Positions 1 through 13,187 of a stretch of DNA of 64,000 nucleotides are shown here, one piece after another. Made by a program: the position numbers and the translations under genes. The DNA is taken from positions 248,001 to 312,000 of the forward strand of contig JAHLKC010000027.1 in NCBI GenBank assembly GCA_025449115.1, read 5' to 3'. A model generated the notes under the pieces. That model was given only the letters and a program-made list of their open reading frames with translations, ran no database searches and had not been told where the DNA came from. Each line of letters opens with the position of its first letter. Position 1 is the stretch's first letter. The stretch comes from Chytridium lagenaria. Its lineage: Eukaryota > Chytridiomycota > Chytridiomycetes > Chytridiales > Chytridiaceae.

Positions 1-15
1 ATTATTAGAAGACTA

Positions 16-2951
16 ATGCGGATCTTTTATCAGCTAAATGCCCAAAAGACTGTCACTTTCTTTGGCGGCATCTGCCTCCTCATTAACTCCATGACTGGAG
101 CTCCCATTCCGTTTACTCCGCAAATCTTTCAAACCCTGGGATGGATTGCACCCACCGTCCTCTTTTTGTTCTTCGCCGTCGTATCCGCCTTTGCCGTGCT
201 CTTTATCATTGAGAGCATGCAAGCCATACCTGGAAATCGTCATTTTCAAGGCACCGTCGAGTTCTCCACTCTTATCAACTTTTTCTTTGGTCCCGTTGCG
301 CACATGATCGCCAGTTCTTTCTCTATGGTGCTATCATGAGTCAGTGCATCCAGAACATTGTCGTCACTGCACAGGTCAGTTTTTTGACCCTTTTAAAGAA
401 GGTATTGTTACCTCCCGCTTTAATGCTAACGCATCATTGATATGCAGTCATTCGACAATCTGCTGGTGACCATCTTTAAAAAAACATGTGGAGTTGCATG
501 GCCGGCAGCGGGCAAATCTTTCCAATGGGTTTTGCGTCAATGAAGTTTCCACTGTTCCGGTAGCCCCTTTCCAGACATCACTATGGTCTTTACATTTGCC
601 TCCTCCTCGTTCTTGTCCTCGGCATCCCGCTCTCTCTTATGAACTTGGACGACAATATCTCCTTCAAATGGGCGCTTTTTGTTTCACAGTGCTTATCCTT
701 TCGCAATGGATTTCCTCCTCCATCGCATCAGGGCTCAAACCTCCTACGTACCTCCGTTTGCATTGAAACCGGGCTATCAAAGTGCATTAGGAACGATTAT
801 GCAAAACATGGCTTGTAGCATCTTCGTTCCGTCTTGGATCAACCTTAAGCGCCGGAATGTCAACGCTCAATCAACCGTGTGGACCGCCATGCTTATCGCC
901 GTTCTACTCTATCTTTCTTTCGGCAACATATCCGCTCTAGCTTATGATATTCCTGACTCGGGCAACATCATCCAACCCTCTCCATCAACGGTATCCCTCG
1001 TATCCCTCTCCACTGCCACCTGCTACGCCTTTGCTTTTATCATGCTCCTCCCATCCATCCCTGTGAGCTTTATCGTGGCCGAGAACAACCTCACTCAGAA
1101 CAAAGTCTGTCCGAGATTTGTTGCCGTGTTTATGTGCTATATTTTGCCCTGGTTTGCGGCGATGCCCTTGCAGACGGGTGACAAGCTTGGCATCTTCTTA
1201 TCGTGGAGTGGTCTGCTGTTTGTGAGCACGGCCAATTTCGTCATCCCGTTCTTTATTTACCTCCAGTGCCTCCGATTCAGAAAAGTTTACAATGAAAAGA
1301 GGAGTAAGTTTTTCCCCCTTCCCTTTTCCTTACCATCTTAATACTAATCCTTTATAAAAGTTCTTTCTGATAAACAGAAATGGCTCCTGAAGACTATTCA
1401 TACGCTTCCAATACCATTGCCAACTTTATCGACGACAACACTGAAGGCGCCCGTACGTCGTGGTGGTCTTCGTGGCGCTACCGTCGTCAAACGTTCGCTT
1501 CGTCGTCCCTCCACACGTGCCTCCCAAACTCCTACACTCCGTCGCCGCATCACAGGTACACCAGGCAACGACATCCCAGCTGAACCTGACCACGACGCGT
1601 ACCCACGTAAGCCTGTTCGCCCGCGTCCCGGTAACCAAAAAAAGCGAGTATCGTATGGCGGAGGAGGAGGAAGATCAAGGAGCTGTTGAGTGGGACGGAA
1701 AGTCACTGTGAAGAAGGATATTAGGGAGTCTCAGGCTACGTTGGCTGAGGGGATACTTTGCACGCGGATGGTTGTTGGCATCCTGAGGATATTCCGATTC
1801 AGGAGGTGGATGGAGGCTCTATGAGTAGGAGCCGGAGTCGGAGTCCCGGCGAGAGGTTCAACCTCTAGTAGAGGGGTAAGGTTTGGTGGGCCACGTCGGA
1901 TGCAGAGGAAGATGGGATTGAAACCGAAGAGACGGACACGGTAGAAGAGCCGTTGGAATCATGGATATATGATGAGGATGTGCCTGATCCTGATGCGGAG
2001 GATGGAAAGAAAGGTTGGGGAGCCACCGAGCTTGAGCGGAACATTGAGGGGGCTATCACGAAAGTTGGTACCATGTCGAGAAAGGTGCTGAGAAAGATTA
2101 CGAAAAAAGAAAGATCCTCTTCTTCACCGACTCCACCTTCCGATGAGGTGACTGCCAGTGACCGGAGGAATACGTCACCTGCCAAACCTAAAAGCAGGAC
2201 CCTTCACCAAATCCCCCCTCGTCTATGAAGCGAGAACGTGGTATTTCCACCGCATCAGCACCTGTAGGTGGCTCACTTCCTTCTGAAGATGCTTCGTTCA
2301 TTTCGTCAAAGGATCCGGCTCGTCGTGAATCCAATGTGTCAGCCGCTACCTACCCCGATGTCACCCCATCATCCGTGGCGACTCCATCACGAATCATCCC
2401 ACCACCGAACCCACATCCCCGACACTCCTACATCCCCAATAACTCCTGCGGCATTCACCGTCTCAAATCGACAGATGGTCTCCTCACCCCGCACCCTCTC
2501 CGTACATCCACATACCCCAAATCCACCACCTCCTCAGCCTCACACCCTCCCTCCCCCTCCCACGCTCGTTTCTCTAACCTCCCCGACTCTCCCGTCGAGT
2601 CCTCGAAATGACCTCTATGGGCGGTCTGGGCCGTCGTACCACCTCCCCACTCATCCTGATTTCGTCGCACCTGCTTTCCGAAGCGTGCCGAGGTGGATGG
2701 GGATCAGGGGATGGGTGCTTGCACTTGTTTTGGGGGTTTTGACAACTTTGTTGACGTTGGCGAATGTGGTGGTGTTTTTGGTTATCCCTACAAATTCGGC
2801 GAGCACGAAATGGGACTGTGGTAAATTCGACTATGGGGAGGTTTGTTGGACTTGGGGAAGAAGGGATGTTTGGGTTGCATCAGAAGGGATGGTATTATGG
2901 CGCTGTGAGTGGGAATTGAAAATCTTTATGGGGGGATCATTTTTTAAATGA
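16..2951 (+). pseudogene. AAAP-family amino-acid transporter, frame-broken, 5' end at window edge
   Basis: Membrane permease of the amino-acid/auxin permease (SLC38-like) type, expected to move amino acids across plasma or vacuolar membrane. Seen: N-terminal TM pair after the TVTFFGG motif (16-339), then conserved pieces in successive frames: SQCIQNIVVTAQ (about 338-374), an intron ending near 449, SFDNLLVTIF, a VNEVSTVPVAPF stretch (about 538-573), LNLDDNISFKW (about 640-672) and a long intact block 679-1341 holding the TFVPSWINLKRR-like region and about five TM segments. An intron at about 1304-1378 leads into a polar, acidic loop; a last hydrophobic segment (about 2695-2790) could be the final TM. 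At least four one-base shifts separate these pieces, so it is decayed or misassembled. The true start probably lies left of the window. The family call is firm; the 3' limit after 1600 is a guess. Confidence 0.6.
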
Positions 2952-3554
2952 ACCGTGTTTGGACAAAGAAATCATTACCTTTTTTTTTAATTGTCCGCAT
3001 TAGTTCCTTCCTTTAAAAGTCCACTTTCTACACTTTTTATGGTCCGCTTAATTTCCTTCCTTGAAAGGCTACTTTCCGCAGTTTAGCTCCTGTTGGAGAT
3101 CTGTTTACCCGGATCTATTTACCCTCGTGGCGTGCTGCCACCATCATGTCCTCCGCGACCGCGACCCCTATGATAACACTGTCACTCTGGATTTTAAAAA
3201 ATGTATGTTGGTTATGGCTAAAAAAAAAAGAAAAGAATCCATTTCCACAGCGCCTCACCCTCAACGCACGTCTCGACACAATCCTCCAATTATGCCTTCC
3301 AAGCAGGACCCTTTCTCTTCATGGTCAATCCCCGCCAAAATTCCACCCCATTAGTAAAGGGCGGAGTGAGAATCATTCGGAATATGGAAACGAAAATCTC
3401 TGACGAATAACATGCCGGAGCAGCACTGTACCCTGCATAAAGTTAACCTTAACTCGGAAAGAAACTTCTCAATTTCTTCTAGGACTTTTTAAAGCGGTTC
3501 CGAATTCCAGTTTTTGTCATAAGACAAAGTTGTATTGCGATGAGGCTTCAAATT
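2952..3554. other. intergenic spacer
   Basis: About 600 bases between the transporter remnant and the first receptor copy. Short ORFs here have no recognisable domain or composition bias. Nothing else seen. Confidence 0.5.
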
Positions 3555-6500
3555 ATGGCGTCTTCACTAGGGCGTCACGACGTTACAATAACACCATGGC
3601 TTCTTTTCGTCATACTTCTAATTACCTCCCCTATAGTCTTTACCCAGACTGTAAGGTCTCTCCCCGTTGGAATCTCGTGAGTCTTTTACCGTCCCTGAAA
3701 TTTGCCCTGTCAATCCTTGGACTCCAACCTGACTGGCTATCCTATAGGCTTCCTGGCATCTCTGATGCCGACTGGGTTCAGGGTATTCGTGAAATATTGG
3801 ACTATCGCATGTCCCAACTCGCGACTAATTCCAGCCTTCACCCATCAGTTCGATCACTCAACTTTGTTTACGAATCCATTCCGTAAGTCGCCCACCTTTT
3901 CTTTCTTCTCACTTTTCCAAGCGTGGTGGGAGAAACGTTTGCTATTAGGTCAGCTTTTAATCTGTATAATCGGGGCGTGGCGGCTGTCATTGGAACGGGT
4001 ATTCGTCCATGACGCTTGCGCTTGCACCTGTTATGGACGCGTATAATATTCCAGTGTGTGATGGAGGGTCGACGAGTCCAAAGCTAAGTAATAAGGCGGC
4101 TTATCCAAACTTTTTTCGCACGTTCCCCAAGATAATGGACAAGCTTCTGGTCGGTATCTTATCCAAATATTCCTTTAAATTTTATACACGGTTTTTGGAC
4201 GACTCCTGCAGTATAACTAATAATAATATATACATGCAGCTATTGCAACGTTTTTGAAGCAACAAGGGTAAGGCCTTTCACATCAGCATATGCATTTATC
4301 CCAATTATTTAATGCAACTTTTATTTAAGCTGGTCGGAAGTCGCTATCCTCGCATCACAAGATGGATACGGCCAAAACCTTGCCAACGAGCTCACAACGC
4401 TACTACGCAACATGAGTATCGCCATTACCGTCAGGGACAACTTTTTCAGCGGTTTGACCGATTACACAAAGACGATTCTGAACTTGAAGGACTCGCTTTC
4501 TCGAGTCATAGTGTAAGGCTTTTCATTGTTTGGCGCGTTAACGGGTGCAGTATTGCGGAAATTCTGCAGAGTTCATCACAATTGCAAAGCAGGCGAATAG
4601 TGCAGGAATCTTTGCTCCGGGGTATGCTTGGATTACTTCGGTAAAGATAGCTTGCGTATCGGGTTTAACAACATGCTTTTAGGATGGTGCAAAGTATGGA
4701 CTTGAGAGTTACACTCCAAATGATCTTCAGTATATTAGTGGAGCCATCAATGTATTCCCAACTGAAGGACAGGTTTGATTTTGGCGTGTTTTAATATGGC
4801 ATTCACCCAAAACTCATAGGGTTTCCGTATTCGAAACGTTTCAAAGAGAATTCTTTGCAGCAAACAGCACACTATACCCGTCCATTTTAAGTAAAGAGAT
4901 TCAACCATATCTTCTCTTCTACGTCAACTGTGAGTCTGTTTCTTTTCGTTCGTTCGATTCTAACAATTGCACAAGGTTTGGAGGTGTTGGTGTTTGGGTT
5001 TGACAGATATTTCAAGCAGAACCCTGGTATGGTGCCCGTTGGGAATGCGGCGTGGAATATATCGGGATTAAGGTGCCGCAGACGTTTGATTTTCCGGACC
5101 GGGATACTGTTACAGGACCAGTTGTGTTTGGTAGGTTTTTTGCTAATTGCTTTCTTGCTGTTTTGATATACTGGACTCAAGCTTGTAATGTTGACGGACT
5201 TCAGATGAGAATGGGGACCGTCTTGGTGCGTACAGTTTGACTTCTTACGATGCTGCCACGAACAAATGGATAAAGTTTGGAGAATACGGAGCTACCGGGC
5301 TCAGTATCACTGGGCATATTACCTACTCGAACGGGTCGAGGACGAAACCGTTTGGGTCGCTTAGAGGTGAAGTTTCTGGTTTACCATTTTTTACTCCCTC
5401 TTATAAGTATTGATTTAATTATATTTACAGAGCTGCACCCCGCACAATGATCTCACCTCCCAACACTGCTGCATACTTAATCTTCATCCTCACTCCCATT
5501 ACTGCCGCCATGTGCTTCGGCGTCATCACCTTCCTTTACGGATACCGAGACCGTAAATTTGTAAAAGTACGTCATTCTTCCTCCTCATCCCAATTAATCC
5601 GTAGGCGATCAGCGTTGAGCTCTCCATCATCTCCATATTTGGCCTGCTCGCACTATCGTTCTACCCCTTGGCACTTACAGGTGAACCGATGGATTGGAAG
5701 TGTGTCGCCGAGATTTGGGTTTTTACCGTTGTCCATCACAATTGCAGTCGCGACGCAGCTTTGCAAAAATTTTAGAGTCTATAAGGTTTTCACGAACAAG
5801 TTTGTGGGGCTGTCCATTAGCAATGGGGTTTTCTTGGATGGATTGCGGGAATCTTTGCAGTAGATTTAGTAAGTGTTGCTTTTATCTCGCTTTATCATCT
5901 TCCTTCCCCTGTATTTATTCTTTAAGTTATTTACATGTTTGCTAATAACTTTGGCCCCCTCTAGCTTGTGTCGATTGTATGGACCGCATATGATTCTCCA
6001 AAGGTAGACTGGAATCTCGCGCGCATGGGATCGTTCTATGAACTTCAACCTTCTTGTCAATCATCACGATCGTTCGTTCAAACAGACTTTTTAGGTACTC
6101 GTAATTTGTTTATATGAAGCTAATGTCGTATAGCTTTCGAATACGCTTTCCATGGAATTCTTTTTGTTTTCCGGCATCATTCTGGCGGCTTTCACGCGCC
6201 ACCTTCCTCCCGAGTACAAGTAAGGAATTCTAGTTGTTTTCAATTATCTGACTCTTTTCCGCTAAGCCAATCATCGAAATCACTTCCGTCATGTACACCT
6301 TCATCGCCGTTTGCACCTTCGTCATTGCTATTCTTTCCACCATTAAACTTGACAAGACGACGCAGGTCGTCATCAAAGCGATGGGCTGTTACATTGGCGT
6401 GTGGCTCACTTTGTATAAACTTGTTCTGGGCCCAAGGTTATGATGGTGTATAAGGATTATGCGTCCAAGCATAAAACGGCGAGGAAGATGTCGGCGTATG

Positions 6501-7196
6501 TATACTTGACACCATTTTAGTTTTGTGGTTTTGTTGTTGTATTATTATATTTTAGGGTGTGATTTAATGAGGAATTTAGATTGGAGGAGATTGGCACTAT
6601 GTCGTCAAATGCTGATGAGACGTCGTCTGCGGGAGCAGAGCAATCTGTCGAAAAGGCGAGTGATATGAAGCTTATCAAGAAAACATTCGTAAGTTTAAAA
6701 GCTTATAAAAAATAATTAACTTGCTTCGTCGCAATTTGATTTACGTTATTAAAATATCACGCAATTAAACGATTTGTTTGTTTATAAGCCGATTTCCGAA
6801 ATCTGCTATGTTCGCGAAAAAACCAGCATTGGATTGGTCACCTGGACTCCCTACATCATCGCCGTACCACCCGCTAGCGACTACATCTTCCTCTTCTCCT
6901 CCCGCGCTACGATTCAAATCATCCTCCTTTTCACATCAGACTGGACCGCAAAAGCAGCAGAACGAGACCCATCTGTTAATAAAAAGGAGCCGTTTCACGC
7001 GATCCGCTTTGGGAAGACACTACAGTCGGTTGTCACTCAACCAGAAGTTGTGGTGAGGTTTAAGGAGGCGGCACAAGCGACAGAGTGGCTGCAGATTATG
7101 GGCACAAAGTTGAAGGTGCAGGGAGGAGATATGACTAGTACGGCTGGGACGGGCGTGTCTAGGAAGCCGTCGATCAATTCTAGGTCGGGGATGTAA
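3555..7196 (+). pseudogene. class C (GABA-B-like) receptor, broken tandem copy
   Basis: Tandem homologue of the intact gene at 7562-11189, recognisable exon by exon. The start ATG at 3555 opens a signal peptide (LLFVILLITSPIVF core) leading to LPVGIS and a donor in the same place as in the downstream copy. Exon 2 is 3748-3882. The Venus-flytrap ligand-binding region, 7TM region and C-terminal PH-like tail are all present and in order. By comparison with the intact copy, single-base indels fall near 4001, 4115, about 4520-4560, 4812, 5069, 5432, 5720, 5835 and 6168; there is also an extra intron-like insert at about 4148-4236. No continuous protein can be read. Most splice sites are still GT-AG, suggesting recent breakage or uncorrected sequencing indels. 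If functional it would be a cell-surface sensor of small amino-acid-like ligands. Confidence 0.75.
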
Positions 7197-7561
7197 AAAA
7201 AAGAAAGGAAGGATGGTTTCGCTTATAATTTAAGTCAATATATGTATAAACGTTGTTTTTTACTTTAATACTCTGATACCAGTTATCCTCCGCGCAAGCC
7301 AAGGTCTTCAGCTCCAAGATTGACTGATAGCAGATTGGGTAAGTGATATGAGCAAACCGAAAGGTTCTTATGGAGAAGATCTCCATCAACATGTAAATTA
7401 TCTATTGGTCAATATGTTAACCTGTAGATTTACGAGAATTATACACATGCCGTGATAATTCTGGTGCTGAATACGCAATGGGCAATCTGGGGACCTTTAT
7501 CCAGTTCTGCTCATCCTTTGTGTCCGCGTATAGAAGCTTATAACTTGAGCTGGTATCAAAG
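7197..7561. other. spacer between tandem receptor copies
   Basis: AT-rich 365-base spacer containing the 3' flank of the broken copy and the presumptive promoter of the intact one. No convincing ORF or motif. Confidence 0.5.
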
Positions 7562-10500
7562 ATGCCAGCTTCTGCAGAACAACGTCCGCGTTGGATTCTT
7601 ATACAAATATGGCTCTATATTCATCTTGCGGTCCTCCTTTTATACACACCGAACGTCCGAGCGCAGGCTGCAAGACCTCTCACCATTGGAATATCGTAAT
7701 ACTTTGTCGTCTTTGAATGCCGTCTTTTGAATGCCGACCTCTAACGCTTCCGTGAGCGTAGACTGGCCGGCGGGACGCAGATTGATGCCGAATGGGTGCA
7801 AGGGATTCTTGAAATACTGGATTTTAGGATGGAACAGCTTAGAGCAGACCAAAGCCTGCACCCATCAGTCAGGAGCCTCAGCCTACTTTATGATGAGATC
7901 CCGTAAGTCTCAACAACAACAAAGCTTTTTCAGCATTGCGATCTATAAGCTGTGCCACTGATACATAAATGTTTTCACGACACCCATATATCTTTAAGGT
8001 CTGTTGGCGAAACTCTGGCGATCCGATCCGCATTCAACCTTTATAATCGTGGGGTGGCGGCTGTTATTGGAACGGGATACTCGTCGATGACCCTCGCGCT
8101 TGCTCCCGTGATGGACGCTTACAACATCCCAGTCTGTGATGGCGCGTCAACAAGCCCAAAACTCAGTAACAGGGCGGCGTACCCTAATTTTTTCCGTCCA
8201 GTTCCTCAAGATAATGGGCAAGCATATGCTTTGGCGAGCTTTTTGAAAGCTCAAGGGTAAGATAGTTTATTAGACTGATGTTGGAGCCTTTCAAACCATT
8301 TTTTTTCCTCTCTAAAAATCTTGAAGGTGGTCAGAGGTCGCGATTGTTGCTGCGCAGGATGGTTACGGACAGAATCTTGCCAATGAGTTGATGAGCCTTC
8401 TGAGAGCTTCGAATATTGCGGTTGTTTTCAGGGATAACTTTCTTGTTGGATTAGCGGATTACACAAGTACAATTTTGAATCTAAAAGCTTCTCTTGCGCG
8501 CATTATCATGTGAGTTGGTGAGAGCGTGGCATTGAATCATTTCATCACCTTTCTAAATTTATTATGCTCTTTTCTTATTCTAGCTATATTGGCAATGCTG
8601 GTGAATTTGTAACAATGTCTCGTCAGGCCCAGGCTGCAAGAATCTTTGCTCCAGGATACGCTTGGATCACTGGCGTAAGCTTTAAAAACAGTATACCTAT
8701 CGATAGTCTTACACATATTTCTTTAGGATGGAGCCAAATACGGTTTGGAATCTTTTAGTGTGGACCTCTTGCAAAGTATAAATGGAGTTATAAACATATT
8801 CCCAACAGAGGGACAGGTGCGTTTCGTCGTCTTTGTCTTGGAAGGTCCAAAATCTAGGAATGTTTAACTCTGTACGAACAACAGGGCGACACCTATGAGA
8901 GATTCAAAGAGCAATTCTTCTCTTCAAATAGCACAAAATATCCATCCACCAAGGCTCAGATTATACAGCCGTATTTCTTGTTTTATGTGAATTGTAAGTA
9001 AGTTGTTAATGTATCAATTTTCACTGACATGCAAATTGGTCAGGCCTGGAATCCTTTGTTTTTGGTTTCGACCGATTTTTGAAGGCGAATCCAAGTATGG
9101 TACCTTCCAGTAATACTACAACTTGGAATATCACGGGATTTCGAATTCCAGAGAGCGTTAGTTTCCCCGAAAGAGATACCGTTACAGGGCGTGTAATTTT
9201 TAGTACGTAGCATACCGTGAGCAATACCTTACTTTCATTTCTGCTTAACACAGATAATGAAGGAGATCGCATGGGATCCTACAGTTTATCATACTACCGA
9301 TCGGCTGAAAACACTTGGATTAAGTTTGGAGAATATGGGGATCTTGGACTCAACATCACAGGACCTATCGTTTATGCCAACGGATCCACGACGAAACCTG
9401 TTGGCTCCCTTTTAGGTTGGTAACTATTTCTTTCTCTCTGTTTTCGATCTCGTAGCAACATTATTGATTAATCGCCTCACCTTCAGAGGCTGCACCTCGG
9501 ATCATCATCAGTGCCCCAAACACTGCAGCGTTCCTTATTTACATACTGACACCGATAATCGCGGCTTTATGTTTCGCGTCCATTGCGCTACTGTTTATCT
9601 ATCGCGAACGCAAATATATAAAGGTGTGTTGGATATTCCTCTTACATACTGTTACATGCTAACGTGTCTTTCCAAAATTACCAGACCACTAGCGTGGAGC
9701 TCTCTATTCTTTCCATACTTGGTCTTATTTCTCTTGCCTTCTATCCGGTTAAATTCACTGGTGAGCCATCAAACTTCAAGTGTGCCGTAGAGATATTTGT
9801 TCTTCCGTTATCAATCACTCTCGCAATCGCAACACAACTCTGCAAGAATTACAGGGTTTATCGAGTCTTCACGAATAAATTTATGGGTCTATCTATCAGC
9901 AATAGCGTTGTGGTAGGATGGATAGCAATTATCTTTGCCATGGATTTGGTTAGTTTATCTCGGTGATTATCGATTATTTTCTCTCGTTCTTTAAGTACAT
10001 ATTTTTACTTTTGTTAGCTCGTCTCGATTGTTTGGGCTGCGTATGACTCACCCAAAGTGGAGTGGACACTCGTAAAAATCGGAACTATCTTTGAACTACA
10101 GTCCTCCTGCAAATCCTCTACTTCATTCATACAGAATGGCTTCTTAGGTAAGTTTAGCTCTTACGATACACCAACCGATACCACCAATAAGGTTTCGAGT
10201 ACGCATTTCATGCGTTTCTTTTTCTTCTCGGTCTTGTACTTGCCGCAATCACTCGACACTTGCCTCCCGAGTATAAGTAAGACTATCGTGTCTCATGTTT
10301 TGGCCGGAACCTAACCATTCCTCACGCAGCCAGTCATCCGAGCTGACATCTGTCATGTACGCTTTCATGGCTTTCGGGATATTTGTTGTATCGATTCTTT
10401 CTACTGTAAAGCTTGAGAAAACATCGCAAGTCATTATTAAGGCCCTCGGTGCCTACCTCTGCATCATGCTCAGCCTTTACAACCTATTCTGGTCCAAATT

Positions 10501-11189
10501 TCTAAGGATCTATAGGGAGTATTCTGGAAGGCACAAGTCTTCGAAAAAAGTACCATCTACAATGTATGTTTCGACTTGGGCGATTTTTTTGACGTGAGTT
10601 AGGCTGGACATTGATGTGGGCGGTAGCTCTTCTCTCAATGGTGACTCCTCGTCGTTGGGAGCTGAATCTACTGATAAGGCAACCGACTTGAAGCTTTTCA
10701 AAAAAAACTTTGTAAGGCATCTGTTTTCCTCGTAAAGAAAGAACTGGCGATTCTAACCATGTCCAAATTCTCTCACCCCAGCCCATCTCTGACCTCTGCT
10801 ACCTCCGAGAAAAGACCAACATTGGTATGGTGACATGGACACCCTACGTCATCGCCATTCCTCCAACAAACGACACCTTCATCTTCCTCTTCTCCGCTCG
10901 CTCATCCATTCAAAACATCACACTATTCACAAATGACTGGACAGCAAAGCCTGCCGATCGAGATCCTGCGGTTCCCAAAAAGGAACCGTTTCATGGGCTC
11001 CGGCTTTCAAAAACACTTCAAGCGGTCGTGACGCAACCAGAGCTTATTTTGAGATTCAAGGATATGGAGCAGGCAACAGAGTGGTTGCAGATTTTGGGTT
11101 CGAGATTAAAATTGCAGGGCGATGTGACGAGCACGAACGCGACTGGAGTGTCGAGGAAGATATCGGTGAATATGAGGTCACCTGTTTGA
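7562..11189 (+). CDS. class C (GABA-B/metabotropic-like) G-protein-coupled receptor with PH-like tail
   Basis: Predicted plasma-membrane receptor. I can chain 16 exons with matching phases: 7562-7695, 7762-7902, 7999-8256, 8327-8509, 8584-8674, 8727-8816, 8885-8993, 9044-9202, 9254-9415, 9487-9623, 9685-9948, 10018-10147, 10192-10276, 10330-10563, 10603-10711, 10782-11189, totalling 2694 nt (897 aa). Residues 1-35 form a signal peptide. Residues about 38-450 resemble the periplasmic-binding-protein-like ligand domain (NRGVAAVIGTGYSS, AQDGYGQNLANEL, FAPGYAWIT). Residues about 455-700 hold seven hydrophobic segments starting with FLIYILTPIIAALCF, and include the CKNYRVYRVF intracellular loop typical of GABA-B-like receptors. 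The tail (about 762-897) has a PH-domain-like end with a helix containing EQATEWLQIL. The ligand is unknown. Tandem arrangement with a broken paralogue suggests a recent duplication. Confidence 0.85.
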
Positions 11190-11432
11190 TATTACCTGCA
11201 GGAAAGCAACACATAAGATATATACCATCTTTAGATCACCTAAAAAATAAATGATTTACTTTATTCGTAGATACCCTTCGCTTCTCAGATTATTTTTTTT
11301 ATCTTCGCTTTTTTCAATAATATGGTTTTTTTATTGTTTCTGTGAGGTTTTTTCTTTGTTTTTAAAATTGTCCGATACTTCGAACTATCAAAACCAGAGA
11401 AAAACCATCCTTCCTTCATCCCAACATTAGGC

Positions 11433-13187
11433 ATGGCTAAAGAACTAGATGTAACGGACGATGCTCCCCATCCTTGGCGGACCTTCCTCACGACCCGCAA
11501 CCCCACCCTTCTGAAAGAACTCGAATCTCTCATTGCTATCAACCCCTCACTACCCTCACTCCTCACACAATTCCACAAAGCACTCACAACGACCCCAACC
11601 TCCCCTTCAAAGCCCTCCACCGCCAAAGCATCCTCAGCAACTTCCACCACTCAAAACCTCACCCCTCTTACAATCTTCCATGACATTTCATTCACAACAC
11701 CCGTTCGCAAACGTATCAACATCCTCCTCTGTGCCCCGCATCACATTGCTCTCACCACCTCCACCACCGACTGGCGGAACAACATTGTTGCCGTGCACGA
11801 TGCTAAAACCCTCCGCGTCGCCGTCATGCCGACGATGGGGAAGCAAAAACCCCATGTGTCGTTTGGTTGCATCTCGGTTGATGGGGAGTTTGGGTTTGGG
11901 ATTGACGTTTTGGGAACCATTATGAAAACATCTGTGGAGGACCGTGTGGAAGAGGTTGGAAAGGATGTCTCTAAACAAGATGTCGTTATTGAGCTTTTAC
12001 GAAAACGTTTCCCCAACGTCTCCATCCACCTCCCGAACATGAAACTTTTCAAAAGCGTTGAAAAGGGTCTCTCGTGTGTTTCATGCCACGTCGGAGCGCG
12101 TTCGACGTACATGTATCTATTGGATGGCGCGGTGGTGGTTGGACCCGGGAAGCCGTTTTTCGTTATACCGGTCGGAGCTGATGTCAGGATGGAGGTTGTT
12201 GGGGTCACGTCGAGGCTTTTTGGGGTGGGGTTTTGGAAGGGCGGGGAGAGGATTGTAGTGGTTGAGATTATTGATAGGACGGAGTGGGAGGGGGTTGTGG
12301 GGTTTGCGGCAAAATGTGGATTGGTGATTGGGGGGACTGGAGAGGAAGAACAGAAGGGGGTTGAAGGCGCTGGGAAGGAGGGGAAAGAGAAGAAAGAGGA
12401 GAAGAAAGTGGAGGTGATGGGGGTGGATGAGACTGTGGAAGTCAACAATGTGGATGGAGATGATGATGACGATGATGAGGATTACGCGAGTGAATCTGGA
12501 TCTGATGATGATGTAAGGTTTAACTAGTGCTTCTTCTTTTTTTCACACCTCTTGTTTGTTTAAGTGTGTATGATTTCTTTATTTATTCGTTTATAATTTA
12601 TATCACTGGCTTCTTTCTGTTGTTTCTCTTGTAATTTTTCTTAACAAATCTCACACTCTTTAGTTGGCCGAAGAATTCGACAGTGACCACGAAACTGATG
12701 CAGAGGCTGGTTCCGACGACGACAACAACGACAGCGATTCCGAATCTGACGATGAGCAACCGGAACCCAACGACTCAGAGTCAGACACCAAACCCACCGC
12801 GTCCACAACGAAATCTAATCCTCAAAAAGAACCAAACCCGCCCAAGGTGATCGCGTTCCCGCGATATACCGAAAACGGCCGGCTGCGGAAGAAGTCGACG
12901 TACCGGCAAAGAGGGTTGCGACGGCAATAAAGAAGACGGTTGAGGTGGCGAAAGATGTTGAGGCGCAGGAGAAAAAGGTGGCGGTGACGGTGGAAGAGCG
13001 TGTTCCGGCTTTGTATAGAAAGGGTGGGACGGCTGCGAGTACCCCTGCGAAGGGGAGGACGTTGGAGACGTGGTTTTTAAAGGGGAAGGGAAAGGAGGTT
13101 GTTGAAGTTAAGGACAAAGATGTGAAGGATGAGGAGGAGGAAGATGATGAGGAGGAAGAGGAGGTAGACGAGTTGGAGGATGATTGA
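11433..13187 (+). CDS. RTT106: Rtt106-like histone chaperone
   Basis: Nuclear histone chaperone candidate: the family binds H3-H4 and delivers it during replication-coupled chromatin assembly and silencing. Seen: exon 1 11433-12512 encodes a helical N-terminus (HPWRTFLTTRNPTLLKELE), a first PH-like region around residues 85-180 (TPVRKRINILLCAPHHIAL) and a second around 190-300 (KSFSCVSCHVGA-like block, TYMYLLDGAVVVG, FVIPVGADVRMEVVGV). It ends in an Asp-rich run before a donor at 12513. Exon 2 (from 12664) continues with LAEEFDSDHET, the acidic tail typical of Rtt106/Pob3 proteins. After about 12850 the frame changes, by an extra intron or an indel, to a Lys/Glu-rich end with a stop at 13187; the alternative stop is 12930. 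Pob3/SSRP1 is the main alternative, but the N-terminal SSRP1 layout is not seen. Confidence 0.7.

Noticed and set aside
1398..1711. Overlapping Arg/Pro-rich ORFs on both strands
   Set aside because: Several frames are open together because of composition; only the loop region of the transporter is plausible here.
11741..12448. 235-codon minus-strand ORF opposite the Rtt106-like gene
   Set aside because: It is the complement of the conserved coding frame, is Ser/Thr/Pro-rich by codon mirroring, and has no domain.
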